A DNA stretch of 64,000 nt, from positions 11,038,432 to 11,102,431 of the forward strand of contig OX359284.1 in assembly GCA_947179155.2 (NCBI GenBank), in the 5' to 3' direction. The notes under the pieces are model-generated. The model was not told the origin of the DNA and searched no databases. It worked only from the letters and a program-made list of their open reading frames with translations. The position numbers were made by a program, and so were the translations under genes. Shown piece by piece: positions 47,492 to 58,600 of the stretch (positions within the stretch are counted from its first letter, which is position 1; each line of letters opens with the position of its first letter). Source of the stretch: Hedera helix. Its lineage: Eukaryota; Streptophyta; Magnoliopsida; Apiales; Araliaceae.

Positions 47492-48780
47492 ATACTCCAA
47501 GTTGCTTTAAACATTTTCACCGACTTAGCCCCTCTCTCGAACATTCCAATTTCGGGCAAATTCCAAATTTGCATGCAAATTAATTAATTAAATACATTAC
47601 GTAATTATTACGTGGAATAAATATTTTATATAATATATATAAAATATTTATTTTAATTCACTAAAAATCATAACATGATTTATAATTAATTTTAATACCT
47701 CTTTTGGGTACCTTACTTGACAAATTTTGTACACCATAATGCCATGCATGTAATTATATGAGATAATTTATACCTCCAAAAATCATAAAATAATTCATAT
47801 GACTTATAAAAATTATTTTTCATAATTTTTCGCTTCGTCACTTGGACAACATGTTACATTAACATGTTCACGTTTCCAAAATATTATCCTTCATAAAAGT
47901 CATAATAATTTCATTATACATAAATATAATTTTTAATAACTTAAAACATTCCTTTTTCTTATTTATTATTCAATTTCTTTAATATTTACAATAATTTCTT
48001 TATATATAAATTATATAATTTAATATTATATAATTTATATATTTACATTCTCATTTCTTAAATAATTTCTTAAATTCCTCCATAATTATCAATAAATCAA
48101 TATTTTCACATTTACTAACTCTCTCATTATTTTAATTTTCTTATATAAATTATATAATTTATTCTTATATAATTTATATAATTATAATTTCCTTTATACA
48201 CTACATTAATTTTCTTATATAAATTATATAATTCATTATTATATAATTTATATAATTACATTTCTTCTCAATCAAATTCTAAATTTCCACCATAATTCTT
48301 AATTAAATCTAAAATCAATAATTACAATTTTATTAACTTCCTCATTCGTTTTTCATTTAAAATTGGATTAATTTAATTATCAATCCTTTTACTTTCATAA
48401 TTAATAACATTTATAATTATCACTTAAACATATATATATCTATATATATATATATATACATATTTAATCTCACATATTTCACATTACCACATAACCTCAT
48501 TTAATTTCTGTACCTCCACAACCATTCCAATTATCCATAATTTCATCAAAGTTTCTCTTATTTTCCATAAATTGTTTTTAAACAATTTATTTATTCTTTA
48601 ATTATTTCTATTCAATCACCATTTGTTATCATCTTTATACCGATTTAATTTACCAATTAAATCCCTTCACATACCTTAAACCACATAAAATAATAATTAA
48701 TTTAACAACCTTGATAATTTTTATCAATTAAATTCTTATTTAATTTTATTAAGAAAATTCTGAAAATTCGGATCCTCACA

Positions 48781-49232
48781 TTCTTCTCCCCTTAACAGGA
48801 TTCGGTCCTCGGAATCATAATTGCCGTAATAATCATACGTATTTTATTATAGCATCTTGCTATACTTTTATCTTGATAAATCACATTTTATCTCTTTAAT
48901 ATCCATGTCTCATATGGATTACCTCTTACTGATCATAACTGTCCAAATATTCAATTCTTAACTCAATTCACAATTTCTTTGATTTCTCATTCTCTAAAAA
49001 TTTCCTTTCTTTAATCATATTTACCCTTACTCAATCCACTTATTTCATACCCTCTATTACACATCCTTTATACTTTGCACATTCATTCTCCTTTTCCTAA
49101 TTCATATAAATCTTTTTCACATTACCTAGATCCTTCCTTAATACCACCATCATTCAACACTAAGTTCTAAACGTTAATCTTTACTTAATTCATTTTTAAT
49201 ATTTATTTGAAAATTATTTCAAAAATCCTGGG
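48781..49232 (-). mobile_element. 3' end of internal region of a minus-oriented A-family element
   Basis: It begins with the reverse complement of a polypurine tract (TTCTTCTCCCCTTAACAGGA) and matches 4171-4651 of element A in reverse. It stops near 49232, where the interrupted plus-oriented A LTR resumes. The rest of the inserted element is missing, and no target-site duplication is visible. Confidence 0.8.
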
Positions 49233-49245
49233 TGACACATACATG

Positions 49246-49282
<37 letters not shown>

Positions 49283-50311
49283 GTATATGTATATGTTTAA
49301 GTGATAATTATAAATGTTATTAATTGTGGAAATTAAGGAATTAATAATTAAATTAATCCAAATTTAAATAAAAAGTGAATGAGGGAGTTCGTAAAATTGT
49401 AATCATTAATTTTAGATTTTATCAGGAATTGTAGAGGAAATTTAGAAATTTATTGAGAAGAAATGTAATTATATAAATTATATAATAATAAATTATATAA
49501 TTTATATAAGGAAATTAAAATGTTGTATGAATGAAATAATAATTATATAAATTATATAAGAATAATTATATAATTTATATAAGAGAATTAAATTAATTAA
49601 GGATGGAAGAAAATTTTATAAATTGTATTTGTGTAGAATGAAAATTATTTAAAAAGGAATAATGTAATTATATAATTATATAATGTTAAATTATATAATT
49701 TATATAAGGAAAGTTAATGTGAGTATTAAAGAAATGAAAATAAATGAGAAAAAGAAATGTTTTAATTTAATAAAAATTATGGTTATGTATAATAGAATTT
49801 TTATGACTTTTATGAAGAATAATATTTCGGAAATGTGAACATGTTAGTGTAACATGTTGTTCAAGTAACGAAGTGAAAAATTAAGAAAAATAATTTTTAT
49901 ATGTTATATGAATTATTTTATGATTTTTGGAGGTATAAATTACCTCATATAATTACATGCATGGTATTATGCGTGTACAAAATTTGTCATGTAAAATACC
50001 TGAAAGAGGTATTAATATTAATGATAAATCATGTTATGATTTTTAGTGAATTAAAATAAATATTTTATATACATTATATGAAATATTTATTATCCGAAAT
50101 AATTACGTAATGTATAAAAATAATTAATATTTGCATGCGTGAATGGTTTGGAACGTTCGAGAGAGAGATTTAAAGTCGGTGGAAAATTTTATCCAAGCTG
50201 GTCAATTAGTTTGGAGAGCATATATAAAGGAAAGTAAGGAGAAAGAAAGAAAGAGAAAAGAAAAAGAAGCATATGTCTCTCTTTCTTCTTTACACCAACC
50301 GAAGGCACCAC
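49233..50311 (+). mobile_element. A-family LTR, plus orientation, second piece
   Basis: It resumes with CATGAAATTATATATAT and an AT microsatellite (49249-49277). It follows the A-family LTR through the TTACATGCATGG block (49962) and a CATATATAAAGG promoter (about 50219) to a leader. It is cut at 50312 by element T; the remainder should lie to the right of the window. Confidence 0.85.
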
Positions 50312-53300
50312 TGTAATGTCCTAGAATTTCCACATCTTTATTAATTAAATTATTAATTTAATTTCCAATGAGTTATTTTTACGAGATTATTTAAATTTTT
50401 TTATGTGATTAATTAATTATGTGATTAAATAATTATGTAATTAATTACTAAAATTAATTAAAGGGGGTCACTAATATGTTATTAAATTAGTGAACAAACC
50501 CTAAAGTTTTAATATCAAATTAATTGATAAGTTTCCTATTAATTAAATATTCAATTAAATTGAATATAATGAGTGAATTAAATATAATAAATTAATTAAT
50601 ATGATTATTAATTAATGTAAATAATGTGAAATATTAATAATAATATTTATTAGTCCAATTAGTAATTTAATACTTATGGGTTAGAATATTTAATTATTTA
50701 TTCAAGGTAATTATTTATTTAATCATGGATTGAATAATTAATGTATAAATTATTAAATTAGCCCAACATGGGTCAATTAGTAGCCCAAGTGTAGAATAAT
50801 AAAATTTGACAATTTAGTAGCCCAAACAATTTAATAGAAGCCCAATTGGTATTTTAAATTAAAGCCCAAGGATTGGCCCACTTGAAAAATACTTAAATTA
50901 ACTTATTAATTATTAAAAATGAAAATGTGACTAATAATTTGGGACAAGAATATGTATCATCAGCCGACCATGTGCTTGGGAGGAGAGAGAAAATGAGTTT
51001 TTTTTTTTTATTTTCTTTTATTTTTCATTTAATTAATATTAGGTTGCTTGTTTTGATTTTTGGGAAAGTCTTTTCCCACAAAATCCTCACCAACTAAGTA
51101 TGGACTAGCTTTCTTGTGTAAGCTTCATTGCTATCTCATGATGGTAATTTTGATAGATATATATTTTATATATATCCAAATTGTAAGTATACTTACAATT
51201 TTGGAGCTTAAGTGAGTCATTTCTTCTTCTTCCATTTTCCAAGCTAGAGAGAGTTTGAGAGCAAAATATTTTGAGAGAGAGCAAGAGAAGGAGAAGGAGT
51301 GCTAAGCTAGTGCATGTCATCTTCTTTCATCACCTACTTTGGAAGAAAAAGAAAGATAGTCATTAAATCAAGGTAATGGTTATTCTAAATCTAAGTTTTA
51401 TTTTTAAATTAAATAATCATCATGCTTGTATAAACATATTAATATAGTTATTAATGTGTAGAGGTAATATTTATGCCATGCTTGAGTTTAATATGTTTGA
51501 TTTGTATTTTGGTATATTTATATGCTAAAATATGTATTTAATAGTGTATAATCAAGTCTTGAAATATATGACCAAAAATATTTTTGTAAAACTTAGATTT
51601 GATGTTCTAATATTATAGGACATTAAATCATGAGAAAAACAAAGTTTGAATCACTCAAAATGGAGTTATACACAAAAAGTTATGATTTATAGTAGTTTAT
51701 GTGATGTAAAAATTTTTGTAAAAAAATATGTTATTAAATCATGAAAAATTAATTTTTTCATGTTATAAATTAATATAAGGTGATTGGCAATTTTTTTGGA
51801 TTTTTATTGTGAAGTTAAAGATTTATTGAAGGTATAATTTTTGTTAAAAATGTACTGTTCACAATCTGCCGGAAATAAAAAAAAAAGCATTGTCCGCGCA
51901 ATGCGCGCGTGCCACTGTTCACCGACGAAGCGGAGCCAAACGACGTCGTTTGGCGACAGCGGAAATATTACTCCGCGCGTTATGCGCGGAAGCCGTTTCC
52001 GACCTTTCCAAAACGGCGCCGTTTTTAGTCCGAAAATATTTACACACGCGCCATGCGCGGTAGAAATTTTTCTGGCGAAATTACGCTTATGCCCCTCCGT
52101 GTTTTTCTTGGCAGAATTACCATTCTGCCCTCGGTCCGGTTTTTCAACTTATTTACGAAAATGCCATTCGGGTTAATTTTAATTAATTTAAATATTTGAA
52201 AATTAATTTAAAATTATAACAAAAATAATAATAATACAAAAATAATATTGGGGAGGATATTTTTCATAAAGTTTAATATTTAAATATTTTAAATATTAAT
52301 CTAGTTAGCTAAACCATGGTTAGGTTAAATAAATTTATTATTTATTTATTATTTTAAATGTTAATAATAAATAAAGATGATAAATTAGCAATTATTATTT
52401 AATGCCTATTAAATAATATTTAAAGAGAGATAAAATTTATAAATTAATTATTTATTATTTAAATATTATTAAATAATAAATAAAGATAATTAAGTAATTA
52501 ATTATTATTTAATTAACATTAAATAACGATTAATGGAAATTAAGTTATTAGAGTAATAATTTATTATTTAATTTAAATAATAAATAAGAATGATTTGATT
52601 ATTATTTAACCTTAAATAATAATTAAAATTAATTAAATAATTAATTATTATTTAATTGACATTAAATAATAATTAAAGAGGATTAAGATTAGTAAACTAT
52701 TATTTAATTTCCTTAATTAAATAATAAGTAAGTTTAATTACTTGGTTAATTATTGGTTGATTAACATTAAATTAAAGAAGGTTAAAACTAAGTTATAATT
52801 ATTTATTATTTAATTATAATTAAATAATAAGTAAGTACAATTAGTTATTATTTATTTTAAATAATAACTAGAGTTAATTAATTAATTTCTATTTAATCAA
52901 TATTAAATAGTAATTAAATAGAGATTAAGTTAATAAAATAAATTGAATTTAATTATGATTTAATTAAACAATTGTAATAAGTTGTTTAAGGGTTTAATAA
53001 GTGTCCAACACTTAAGAAAAATATTTTCTAACTTATTAAATTATTAACCTAAAATGATTAAGTGTCTATAAGGTTAATAATATTGTTTTGACTAATGTAA
53101 TTTATATGTTAGTACTTATGTGGTAAATAAGTTCATTATTAAGCGTATAGTTATGCAAATACGCCGTACTAATTATTAGACCGACTTTATTAATGTTAGG
53201 TCTTTCAAAGCAAGTTAGTTAAAGCTAGACAATTATTGTAGCTGAGCAAACAGGCAAGTTCTCTAACCCTACTCAATTATTATCGTTGAACAAGTTTCCA

Positions 53301-54214
53301 TACTTGTATTTATTGTTAAAGCTTAAAGTGGTTTAATTATTTAAAATTATTCCACATCCATATTGTTTATAAAATCGCACTTAGTGCATTTGAAGCTTGT
53401 TAGTTCTTGATTCATGAACTGTATTAAAAATGTCTGAAGCTAATAGTTCAGCTAGACATTGCGTTTCTAAATTCAATAACTTGAATACTTTTAAAAGCTT
53501 ATCCAAACCATTGTTGGGTGCGGATTTTCTTATATTAAGTCTGAGAATTGAACAACCCTAAATTAGGGGATTTTGTGTCGGAAAACCGACTTTGGGCGCC
53601 AGTGACTAAATGTAATGCATATACAGCGGGTTGAATAGGCTGATCCCCTTGAAAACCAAACAACTCAAAGGGTCAGAGGAAACTCTATTATACCCTAGTT
53701 AGTTCAGGGTCCTTAGAGATCACTCAGCATTTTAAGATTCAAATATTCTGTTTATTAAAATTTGAATCCTGTTTCATTCACAATTGTTATATCTATTGTT
53801 GAACCATTGATGATCTTTCCCATTCATTCATGATATATTAAATCTATATGATTGTTATAAACTTGCTGAGCAAACTAGTTGCTCATTCTTGCTATATCAT
53901 GAACCATTTTTCAGATAATCCTGATTGCTCCAGGAAGGATAAGGGAAAAGGAAAGGCCAAAGCTTAAGTAGCTTATGCATGCTAGTTAGATCTTTATTTA
54001 TGTATTTACGGTTGTTAAACCTTTTGTAATTCCTTATGATAGGAACTGTTTTTATGTTAAGGTTGATAGACCCTGGTATTGTAACCTTTTGAAGGGAACC
54101 AATATGTATTATTCCGCGATATTTAAATGCAATGTATGTATTTAATTGTTAGTAATGTGTTGAATAGTGAGAACCAAACTCGAGGTTATGGAACCCGGAT
54201 TTGGGGTCGTCACA
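50312..54214 (+). mobile_element. 5' LTR of element T
   Basis: 3903 bases, TGTAATGTCC...GTCGTCACA. Its order is: AT-rich head with GCCCAA repeats, a T-rich region, a purine-rich leader (51190-51350), donor-like TCAAG|GTAATGG at 51373, the palindrome block (51895-52060), a long TTATTATTTAA array (52320-52960), the GTTAGGTCTTTCAAA block (53198), CTAATAGTTCAGCTAGACA (53441), then the TGCTGAGCAAACTAGTTGCT block with acceptor-like TTTTTCAG at 53914. Confidence 0.95.
51895..52060. repeat. Alternating palindrome block in element T LTR
   Basis: Five palindromes in 166 bases: CGCGCAATGCGCG (51895), GCCAAACGACGTCGTTTGGC (51935-51954, perfect), TCCGCGCGTTATGCGCGGA (51972), AAAACGGCGCCGTTTT (52010-52025, perfect) and CGCGCCATGCGCGG (52047). 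The block is repeated in the 3' LTR at about 61822-61987. Confidence 0.95.
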
Positions 54215-54217
54215 GGT

Positions 54218-54229
54218 TGGTATCAGAGC
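54218..54229 (+). other. Primer binding site of element T (tRNA-Met type)
   Basis: TGGTATCAGAGC, three bases after the LTR end. It is complementary to the 3' end of initiator tRNA-Met and identical to the site in element A. Confidence 0.92.
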
Positions 54230-54426
54230 TGTAGGTTAGAAACGTTAGGATTTGCGAAACCTAAGTTATAACCTTAGTATTAAACTCATATCGAGTGCGT
54301 TAGGGGATGAATCGGGGAGATTCATCATGTTGTGTATTTTTGGAGATGGATTGAGAAAATCCATCGAGCCGAGATGTACATGATAAAATATCATTTCATT
54401 TCATCAATGAATATATTTTATTGCTG

Positions 54427-54457
54427 TACTAACGTGTGTTATTGTTTTATGATATAG
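54427..54457 (+). promoter_or_regulatory. Splice branch point and acceptor before the coiled-coil ORF
   Basis: TACTAAC at 54427-54433, then a T-rich stretch and GATATAG ending at 54457, one base before the ATG. A 24-base spacing is in the normal range. A diverged copy (43710) keeps the TAG|GATG junction. Confidence 0.55.
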
Positions 54458-54458
54458 G

Positions 54459-55316
54459 ATGGCAGAGATCGGACAGTCGAGTCGCACTGCTGAGGAGGAC
54501 TATATTGATATCCATATGGATACTGCACAGCCGCTGGTGGCTGCACCCATAGAGGAGCCAGAGTCGGATCCTGAGGAGGGGGATCGCGTGGAGCCCGTCT
54601 GGGGCGGAGTCATGAGGCCTTACAGTGAGGATGAGGCAGAGTCGGAGGAGTCTGAGGAGGAGGAGTCAGCTGATGGCATGGGCACCACTGCCGCTGACAT
54701 CATAGATGGACTGACCACTAGGAACGAGGAGCTGGAGGCAAGGGTCCAACATTTGGAGGAACAGAATCTGACCCATCAGCACATGGAAGATCAGTATAGG
54801 GATGCGGCTTACCAGTTCTCTGGCGAGAACACAGAGCTGAAGGAGAGGATTGTAGGACTGGAGGATCAGGTACAGGAGTACGAGGATTCAGTGGAGCACT
54901 TTGCGGTGCTAACTCATCAGCTGGTAGATCAGGACGTAGAGCTGCAGGCCAAACTGGCAGTAGCTGAGACTAGGTTGGCAGAGGCTGAGCTGAAGGTTCA
55001 GCAAGTACAGGCAGAGAAGGACGCCATCCGTGCACACTGGCAGGAGGCGATAGAGGATCGGATAGAGATGGAGAGACAGCGGGATGCCGCTCATGGCCAG
55101 ATGATGGAGTTAGAGGAGGAGGTCCGCGAGAAGCGGGTGAGGACGGATAGACTTAGCTATGTCTACCGGTCTTCATATGGTAGACTTCAGAGCAGGGTGT
55201 ACTATTACCCAGCTGAAGAGGGCCAGTCTATGCACACCATCAGCAGGGATGTGGTGATGGCCATCGGGGATGAGGAGTATGACGACGCGATCCGTAGGGG
55301 GATGCGCACTCAGTAG
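54459..55316 (+). CDS. Extra ORF of element T: 285-aa acidic coiled-coil protein, function unknown
   Basis: A complete ORF between primer site and gag, not part of the standard Ty3 gene order. Residues 1-80 are acidic and probably disordered (EEPESDPEEGD, SEESEEEES). Residues about 84-232 are a long, nearly unbroken coiled coil rich in Glu, Gln, Leu and Ala with heptad spacing. Residues 233-285 are a compact tail with Tyr-rich VYRSSYGRLQSRVYYYP and DEEYDDAIRRG. There are no zinc fingers, transmembrane segment or signal peptide, so it is not envelope-like. A remnant at 43713 shows that the ORF start is shared with a much older relative. Tat/Ogre elements also have an ORF before gag, but I see no clear similarity. 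Roles in particle assembly, RNA binding or dimerisation with Gag are guesses. Confidence 0.85.
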   Translation: MAEIGQSSRTAEEDYIDIHMDTAQPLVAAPIEEPESDPEEGDRVEPVWGGVMRPYSEDEAESEESEEEESADGMGTTAADIIDGLTTRNEELEARVQHLEEQNLTHQHMEDQYRDAAYQFSGENTELKERIVGLEDQVQEYEDSVEHFAVLTHQLVDQDVELQAKLAVAETRLAEAELKVQQVQAEKDAIRAHWQEAIEDRIEMERQRDAAHGQMMELEEEVREKRVRTDRLSYVYRSSYGRLQSRVYYYPAEEGQSMHTISRDVVMAIGDEEYDDAIRRGMRTQ

Positions 55317-55665
55317 TGGTAGTTGTTTTCTAATTTCGTATGTAAATAGATGCAGTATAACCCAACTTTTGTTTTATTAGAGGGTTAATATGTCACTAAA
55401 TCCCAACTCTAGGAAGTTGTAGGATATGTCAGATCCCATCTTTTGTAGCTTCTCAGGGATAGAAGCATTTGTAGCGGTATGCTTTTGATGTAAAGTGCTA
55501 CGCACTACTGTTTTAGCATATGAATATAAATGCAGTTGAAATTATGTTTATATGCGTATTGAAATAATTACTTGTATTTTAGCTAAACATTGTCTAAGAT
55601 ACAAAATAATGAAATGAAAAAGATGAAATTAGTATAATAATGTAAATTTTTGTTTATAACAGAAA
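55317..55665 (+). other. Spacer between the two ORFs of element T
   Basis: AT-rich and non-coding. It ends with a T-rich stretch and TTTATAACAG at 55662, an acceptor-like signal four bases before the gag-pol ATG. This could let a spliced RNA start directly at gag. Confidence 0.5.
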
Positions 55666-58600
55666 ATGAGGCCACGTAGACAACCACCAAGGAACCAGGG
55701 GGTAGAAGAGTCAGTTAACAACGACGCGGGGGGACACAACGTAGACCCAATGCAAAACTTTGTCGACATGCTAGCTGAGGCGATGCAAAACCGCCACCCT
55801 GTAGTAGCAAATCCACCACCACCACCAAATCAGTTGGCAAACTTCAAAGACTTTAAAGCGGTGGGACCGCCAGAGTTTAGGGGAACGTCGGACCCGATAG
55901 AGGCCCAATCCTGGATAAAGGAGATAGAGAAAGCGTTCGTTATCGCAAGAGTAGCTGAAGAGCAAAAGACAATCTTTGCTACCTACATGATGAAGGGAGA
56001 AGCCAATTTCTGGTGGGAAGCCAATCAGAATAGGGCTGGGGATGGTGTAGTGCCATGGACAAGATTCAAGGAAATATTCGATGAGAATTATTTTCCAAAG
56101 AGTATGAAAAGTAGGATGGAAGTAAAATTTCTAGAGCTGAAACAGGAGAACATGTCGGTACCGGAGTACGCGGCAAAATTCAATGAGTTGGCCAGGTTCG
56201 CTCCACATCAAGTGGATACGGAGGAACGCAAGGCCAGAAGATTCGAGAATGGGTTGAGACCTTGGATATTCAACAAGGTAGCGGTACTGCAGATTGACTC
56301 GTTCGCAACGTTGCTGGAGAAGTCAATCATTGCTGAAGGTGGAAGCGACGCGTTGACCAAGTTTAACCAAGAGAGAAATAAGAAGAAAAATGAAGGGGGA
56401 AGCAAGAGCAGTAACAACGGAGGCAATAATAACAACAATAAGCGTAAGTGGGACAACAGCAACAACGATAGGAACTCGGGAAATCAGCAAGGAAATACCC
56501 AGAAAAAGCCGATATGTAATATATGTGGAAAGGCCCATTTCGGGGAATGCAGGAAAGGAAAGAATACATGCTACAATTGCGGTCAGGTGGGACATATTTC
56601 TCCAGATTGTCCCCTCCCAAAGAAAGGGAGATGCTATTCTTGCGGAGCATCTGACCATCTGATTAAGGATTGCCCTAAGAAGAAGAATGACGGGGGTAGC
56701 GGCTACAAGGGCAATAACAGCAAACTGACTATCGGGGGACCGGTACCACAGAACAAGCCGACAGCCCGGACTTTCAATATGACGGTGCAAGATGCCGTGG
56801 GGTCAAAAGACGTGGTGTCAGGTATTATTCCGATCAATAATATAAATGCATATGTATTGTTTGATTCGGGTGCTACCTGTTCATTTGTGTCTGATGATTT
56901 CGCTAGACGGTTAGAATTGCCTAGAGACAAACTAGAAAACTCAATGAACATAGAAGTTGCTAATAAGGAAGTGATTCCGGTAGAGTACATACATAGAAAT
57001 TGTTGTGCTGAAATCAGGGGTCAGAAATTAAATGTGAATCTAATTCCAATACGTCTGGGGGAATTTGATGTAATACTTGGGATGGATTGGTTGTTTAACC
57101 ACGGGGCGATAATTGATTGTCAGAAGAAGTGCATACACCTTAAGACACCAAATAAGTCTAAGGTCGTATTTTATGGCAGCAAATCGTCAAGACAGTCTTC
57201 TTGTCTGACGATGATGCAAGCCAAGAAATTATTGAAGAAAGGTTGTGTAGGGTATTTGGCTCATGTGGTTGATACACAAGTGGTGAGTCCCGAGATGGAG
57301 CAAATACCAGTAGTTAGAGAGTTCATGGATGTTTTTCCAGATGTACTGCCAGGTTTACCGCCGGACAGAGAGATAGAATTTACGATTGATTTAGTACCGG
57401 GGACAGCGCCGATATCAAAGGCACCATACAGAATGGCTCCGGTAGAGTTGAAAGAGTTGATGGTGCAATTGCAGGAGTTGTTAGATAATAAGTACATTCA
57501 GCCAAGTGTTTCTCCATGGGGAGCATCGGTGCTGTTTGTAAAGAAGAAGGATGGATCGATGAGACTGTGTATGGATTATAGGGAGCTAAATAAAGTAACA
57601 ATTAAGAACAAGTACCCGTTACCACGAATTGACGATCTTTTCGATCAATTGAAAGGGGCGAAGTGCTTTTCAAAGATTGACTTAAGGACTGGTTATCACC
57701 AGTTGAAAGTCAGGAAGGAGGATGTACCCAAGACGGCATTCAGAACTCGATATGGGCATTATGAGTTTCTGGTGATGTCGTTTGGACTAACAAATGCGCC
57801 AGCCGCATTTATGGACATGATGAACAGAATATTCAAGCAATACTTGGATAAATTTGTAGTCGTGTTCATTGACGATATTTTCGTGTATTCCAAAACGAAG
57901 GAGGAGCATGCTGAACACCTAAGATTGGTGTTGGAGATTTTACGGAAGGAGCGGTTGTACGCTAAGTTTTCAAAGTGTGAATTCTGGTTGGAGAGAGTTC
58001 AATTTTTAGGTCATGTTATTGACAAAGAGGGAGTTTCAGTTGATCCAGCAAAGGTGGAATCGGTAAGGAATTGGGAACAACCAAGGACGCCGACAGAAGT
58101 AAGAAGTTTCTTAGGGTTAGCGGGTTACTATCGGAGGTTCATTCAAGACTTCTCAAAGATAGCAACACCGTTGACCAACTTAACAAGGAAGACGGTAAAA
58201 TACGTGTGGACGGAGAAGTGTGAGGAAAGTTTTCAGGAGTTAAAGAAAAGACTTAGTGAAGCACCTGTATTGACTTTACCAGACGATACAGGAGGTTTTA
58301 CGGTCTACAGTGATGCATCGCACAAGGGACTTGGCTGTGTGCTTATGCAAAACGGCAAAGTCGTTGCGTATGCATCCAGGCAATTGAAAGATTATGAGAA
58401 GGGATACCCTACCCACGACTTGGAATTGGCAGCGGTAGTGTTTGCCCTTAAAATTTGGAGACATTACTTATATGGAGAGAAATGTGAGATATTCACAGAC
58501 CATAAGAGTCTAAAGTATATCTTCACACAGAAGGAGTTGAATATGAGGCAACGGAGATGGTTGGAATTGATCAAAGATTATGATTGTGAAATTCTATATC

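Larger units (their letters stand above)
45377..48780 (-). mobile_element. Complete A-family 3' LTR, minus orientation
   Basis: On the plus strand it starts TGTAACGACCCCGAAATTCG and ends GGATCCTCACA, 3404 bases. Read on the minus strand it has a TATAAAAG box (47491-47484), a purine-rich leader and a donor-like GGAAG|GTAAAAAG at 47283. The GC-rich palindrome block (47070-46910), three ACGAAAATGCCCC-type repeats (46880-46680) and the standard end follow. It is the best full-length reference for this LTR family in the window. Confidence 0.9.

Noticed and set aside
51841..52176. 111-codon ORF in element T LTR
   Set aside because: A single extra A in the 3' LTR breaks it into two small ORFs (61767 and 61828), though the LTRs are otherwise almost identical. 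No sign of maintenance.
54459..55316. Envelope-like protein as an identity for the extra ORF
   Set aside because: It has no signal peptide, transmembrane helix or cysteine pattern, and it lies before gag, whereas envelope-like ORFs lie after pol.
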